64,000 nucleotides of DNA from Pleionea sp. CnH1-48. Lineage in GTDB: Bacteria; Pseudomonadota; Gammaproteobacteria; Enterobacterales; Kangiellaceae. The translations under genes were made by a program, and so were the position numbers. Where the stretch lies: assembly GCF_024124665.1 (NCBI RefSeq), contig NZ_JAMXSB010000001.1, positions 496,001-560,000 on the forward strand. The letters run 5' to 3'. Each line of letters opens with the position of its first letter. Position 1 is the first letter of the stretch. Below, in pieces: positions 61,411 to 64,000 of the stretch. Under the pieces are notes generated by a model. That model did not search any database and was not told the origin of the DNA. It worked only from the letters and a program-made list of their open reading frames with translations.

Positions 61411-63534
61411 ATGAGAAAAAGCTTTCGTTTTACTCAGCAAGCTCGTTTTAAAACAGCTTTCTTAACGACCCTACTATTGGGAACATCTCAATTAGCTTAT
61501 ACAAATGACCCGGCTCCAGATAACGACGAAGAGCGTCAAGCCAGGGAAGAAGCCATGTATGGTTTGGCACAGAGTGCAACGGGGATTCTCCTTGCACCAC
61601 CAGAAGAACGCGAAGGCGCTTTGCAATCTTTTGTTTACGGGCTGTCGGACAACTTGCCTCCCCCCGCCAACATCGTCGGTTCAACATTACTTGGAGCATT
61701 TTGGCCTCAAGAAGATGCGGTGAGCAAAGCTTTAGACGAAATCAATGGCAAACTGGATAATATTCAAGGTACATTGGATACCATACGTTCAGATATCCAA
61801 CAAGCTAGAGATCAAGTAATTAATGATCTGATTGCTCATCTAAATAAAGAAGAGTACGAAGAAGTAAAGTCATTAGTTAATTATGTTGCCGATCGTTTCG
61901 AAAAAAATTATATGTCGGCTCGATGGCGCAATATTTCTACAGAAGATAAGTTAGCAAGATTAACGAACCTTGATGCCGATATAGCAAAAGCCGTTTTATG
62001 GTTCAGAGACAATGTTGCTCACGATGCGAGCAAGCAAGCTGCTACGGTTGCTGAATTCATTCTTATCTCGGGTATTCACATCAATATTTTGCAAGAGAAA
62101 ATTGCTCTGCACGATGCCAGAGAATTTGTATGTTTACCAACGCCAGAGTACTGCTCTGATCCTAAAGAATTGCAAAAAGCCGCCGCAACCGAACTGGCTG
62201 GTTATATAGAAGATTATGTATCCTATCTAAACACTTCCGCAGCGGAAATTAAAACCTCGCGAATGGCAAAAGTAGTGCAAGATGTCAACAGCTGGAATGT
62301 TATTCGTTGGGTCGATTGTTCTGTTTATGCTGGTACTGGAGGAAAATGTCCCGAGACCTATACCTACTACGACTATCACGTAACTGACAATGCTACTGGA
62401 TACACTTATGTACGACACATTCAAGAAAGGCTCGGTGACTACAACTACCAGAGTCATATGGATGCATTGAATGCCGTCAGCGCGGAACATACACGCTATA
62501 GTAATGAATTAAGCAACTCCATTAACTCTGAGCTCAACCAATCTATTTATAGTATGACGAGAAGCTTTACGCGTATTAAAAATGATGCATTACTCAGAGC
62601 TTATGGAACAGAAAAAGCATATTCTCTTAAAGCGATGAACAACGTTTTCAAACTCAAAAACAAAGCCAATGACCGTTGCTTAACGGTTGTTAATGGTGGA
62701 GGTTTAAATACACAGCTTCATCAATATGACTGTGGCATAGACCGAGCATGGCAAGAATTTAAGCTAGATGACGAAGGTAAGCTAGTCGATGTTAATACTG
62801 GATTATGTGTCGCAACCAATTTCGCATCCCAATTGCTTTTGACCGACTGCTCTCAATCACTGTTTGGAGTGTCAAAAAACTGGGATATCAAAGCATCTTA
62901 CACTGACGGTGATATTTATAATGTCAATTTGATGATGTTTGGAACTTACTGTGCAACCCCCACTGACGATGGCACCAACAATGGCGTACGTCAAAAGTTA
63001 GAGTCTTGCAGTGCTAAACAAAACCAATCATGGCAGCTCATCCCCAGCTCTATTTACACGGCTCAAAATATCATTGATCATGAAAAGTCTCGACTCACTA
63101 GTGGTGTAAGGCATCGCTGGACTAAGGTGATAAACAGTGACAACAATCGCTGCCTTACTCCTGAGTTTGGAGGTACAGGAAACGGAACTTCGGTGGTTCA
63201 ACACCAGTGTGATCAATCTCGTACCGATCAATATTGGTACTTGAATAATCAAGATCAGTTAGTTCATCCGGTTTCGGGTAAGTGTCTAACACCTATGAAT
63301 GGTGCAACAGGGAACTATACATTGCTCAGGCTTTGGGATTGTAACTTAAATGGCTCTCACCAACTTTGGAGTATCGAGACAGGAAATGGAATCAACCATT
63401 TGTTGCGTAATAATAAAAGCAATCGATGTTTGACTCCAAAAAATGGGGCAACTAACAAAGGGAATGATGTAATTCAACGCCTTTATGATTGCGAACCATT
63501 GCCTCATCAATATTGGAAATTGAATATACACTAA
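61411..63534 (+). CDS. Secreted protein: delta-endotoxin-like helical N-domain and ricin-type lectin C-domain
   Basis: 707 residues. A signal peptide (cleavage near residue 30) opens it. The N-terminal part (about 55-240) is helical and hydrophobic in places: GSTLLGAFWPQEDAVSKAL, DQVINDLIAHLNK and FILISGIHINILQEKIALHDA, in the manner of the pore-forming helix bundle of Cry-type toxins. A cysteine-bearing middle part (WVDCSVYAGTGGKCPETYTYYDY) follows. From about 415 there are two ricin B-type beta-trefoil lectin domains with QxW repeats (NDRCLTVVNGG, CLTPEFGGTGNGTSVVQHQC, LVHPVSGKCLTPMNGATG). The layout, pore-like domain plus sugar-binding tail, suggests a secreted toxin. Homology to Cry proteins is only by eye. 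Confidence 0.72.
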   Translation: MRKSFRFTQQARFKTAFLTTLLLGTSQLAYTNDPAPDNDEERQAREEAMYGLAQSATGILLAPPEEREGALQSFVYGLSDNLPPPANIVGSTLLGAFWPQEDAVSKALDEINGKLDNIQGTLDTIRSDIQQARDQVINDLIAHLNKEEYEEVKSLVNYVADRFEKNYMSARWRNISTEDKLARLTNLDADIAKAVLWFRDNVAHDASKQAATVAEFILISGIHINILQEKIALHDAREFVCLPTPEYCSDPKELQKAAATELAGYIEDYVSYLNTSAAEIKTSRMAKVVQDVNSWNVIRWVDCSVYAGTGGKCPETYTYYDYHVTDNATGYTYVRHIQERLGDYNYQSHMDALNAVSAEHTRYSNELSNSINSELNQSIYSMTRSFTRIKNDALLRAYGTEKAYSLKAMNNVFKLKNKANDRCLTVVNGGGLNTQLHQYDCGIDRAWQEFKLDDEGKLVDVNTGLCVATNFASQLLLTDCSQSLFGVSKNWDIKASYTDGDIYNVNLMMFGTYCATPTDDGTNNGVRQKLESCSAKQNQSWQLIPSSIYTAQNIIDHEKSRLTSGVRHRWTKVINSDNNRCLTPEFGGTGNGTSVVQHQCDQSRTDQYWYLNNQDQLVHPVSGKCLTPMNGATGNYTLLRLWDCNLNGSHQLWSIETGNGINHLLRNNKSNRCLTPKNGATNKGNDVIQRLYDCEPLPHQYWKLNIH

Positions 63535-63570
63535 TATTTTTGGCTAGTGCCAAATACGTTTCTTAAAATA

Positions 63571-63603
63571 AAAAAGGTTGGAGATAATATCCCCAACCTT
63601 TTA
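63571..63603. terminator. Terminator between the lectin gene and the right-edge gene
   Basis: AAAAGGTTGG at 63572-63581 pairs with CCAACCTTTT at 63593-63602. It is flanked by A and T runs and serves both converging genes. Confidence 0.85.
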
Positions 63604-63606
63604 TTA

Positions 63607-64000
63607 TTAATGCTCTACGTAGTTAGTTTTAAAGTCTTGAAGCATTTGGCCAGCACCAATCGCTTCCCAATTAGGCTCTACTTCAGAGTCATCAAAGGGC
63701 TCTCCGTAAGCAATACCATGAGCGTTCTCAATTTTAGCCTGATAAATAAGTTTATCTTGGTCATCCAAATTATCGACATTAATAAGTTGGAGTTCCCTAT
63801 GAAGGAAGTGAAGCGTATCTTTTGCTCTTTCAACGGCTTCCTCTCTTTTAATATCATTACTCAAGTGCGTAATTTGCATAAACTCTTTGCCCATCACTAG
63901 TGAAGATAAGGGCGCATTGCTTCTATCGCCATACTCATGACGTAGCTGCTGTTCTTTTTCTAGAGAAACTGTTCTTTCAGTCACATCAAATTGAATATCC
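63607..64000 (-). CDS. Hypothetical protein, N-terminal end cut by window edge
   Basis: The minus-strand frame is open to the right edge, reading DIQFDVTERTVSLEKEQQ and onward, so the GTG at 63984 need not be the start. The visible part is a soluble, acidic, mostly helical protein with an alanine/glutamate-rich middle (REEAVERAKDTLHFLHREL) ending NYVEH. No family recognised. It shares a terminator with the lectin gene. Confidence 0.6.
   Translation of the reverse strand, partial: DIQFDVTERTVSLEKEQQLRHEYGDRSNAPLSSLVMGKEFMQITHLSNDIKREEAVERAKDTLHFLHRELQLINVDNLDDQDKLIYQAKIENAHGIAYGEPFDDSEVEPNWEAIGAGQMLQDFKTNYVEH

Noticed and set aside
1-64000. tRNA, rRNA, insertion sequence or prophage structural genes
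   Set aside because: Looked for by motif (T-loop GGTTCRANTCC, DDE transposase, integrase, capsid or portal); none was recognised in the window.

Overview
The window looks like chromosomal DNA of a marine-type gammaproteobacterium. RdgC, family-B DNA polymerase II, EfpL/YeiP, YchJ, a CsdA-like DEAD-box helicase, a CvfB-like S1 protein, a DUF349 protein and a DUF1415 protein are all read directly, and most genes have Shine-Dalgarno sites and hairpin terminators. The genus cannot be fixed from sequence alone; a Kangiella/Aliikangiella-like lineage is only a guess. I saw no rRNA, tRNA, CRISPR array, transposase or integrase.

Layout. 1-840: the start of a DAHP synthase gene (minus strand), preceded by a leader holding two complete Trp attenuators in series, each with its own WWW leader peptide and terminator. 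857-1924: two tandem paralogous 130-residue proteins of unknown function. 2249-11288: crotonase, SulP transporter, YchJ, DEAD-box helicase, an exported LigE-type DNA ligase, EfpL and a hipBA toxin-antitoxin pair with a palindromic operator candidate. 11714-26470: radical SAM enzyme, AraC-type regulator, truncated haemoglobin, GNAT-DUF349 operon, a membrane TPR protein, CvfB-like protein, GAF-GGDEF cyclase, and a LysR regulator divergent from a Bcr/CflA-type efflux pump. 26887-33882: MAPEG protein, a frameshifted amidase gene, a cluster of two Tat-like exported oxidoreductases with an ATP/ADP-carrier-like transporter, RdgC and a prolyl-tRNA-editing protein.

33958-40564 is accessory in character: a 1090-residue protein of unknown function, a cysteine-containing exported protein, a group of very small membrane ORFs (two interrupted by a single TGA that would be TGG), and an approximately 124-bp tandem repeat in front of DNA polymerase II. 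43113-53447 carries exported or cell-surface proteins (FN3/beta-helix lipoprotein, DUF4097 protein, a large secreted protein), an ECF sigma factor coupled to a Ser/Thr kinase with TPRs, and a CDF metal exporter. 53969-55560 is an A+T-rich two-gene module (soluble protein plus four-helix membrane protein) with the architecture of a defence or toxin unit. 55657-63534 holds a TonB receptor, an NHL-type exported protein, a LytS/LytTR two-component pair, and a secreted protein with an N-terminal region reminiscent of pore-forming delta-endotoxins and a ricin-lectin C-terminus; its Shine-Dalgarno site lies inside a perfect 10-bp stem.

The strongest candidates for something new are the tandem Trp attenuators, the 53969-55560 module, the TGA-interrupted micro-ORF group, and the lectin-toxin with the masked ribosome binding site. 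Function calls rest on reading motifs by eye; no database search was run.
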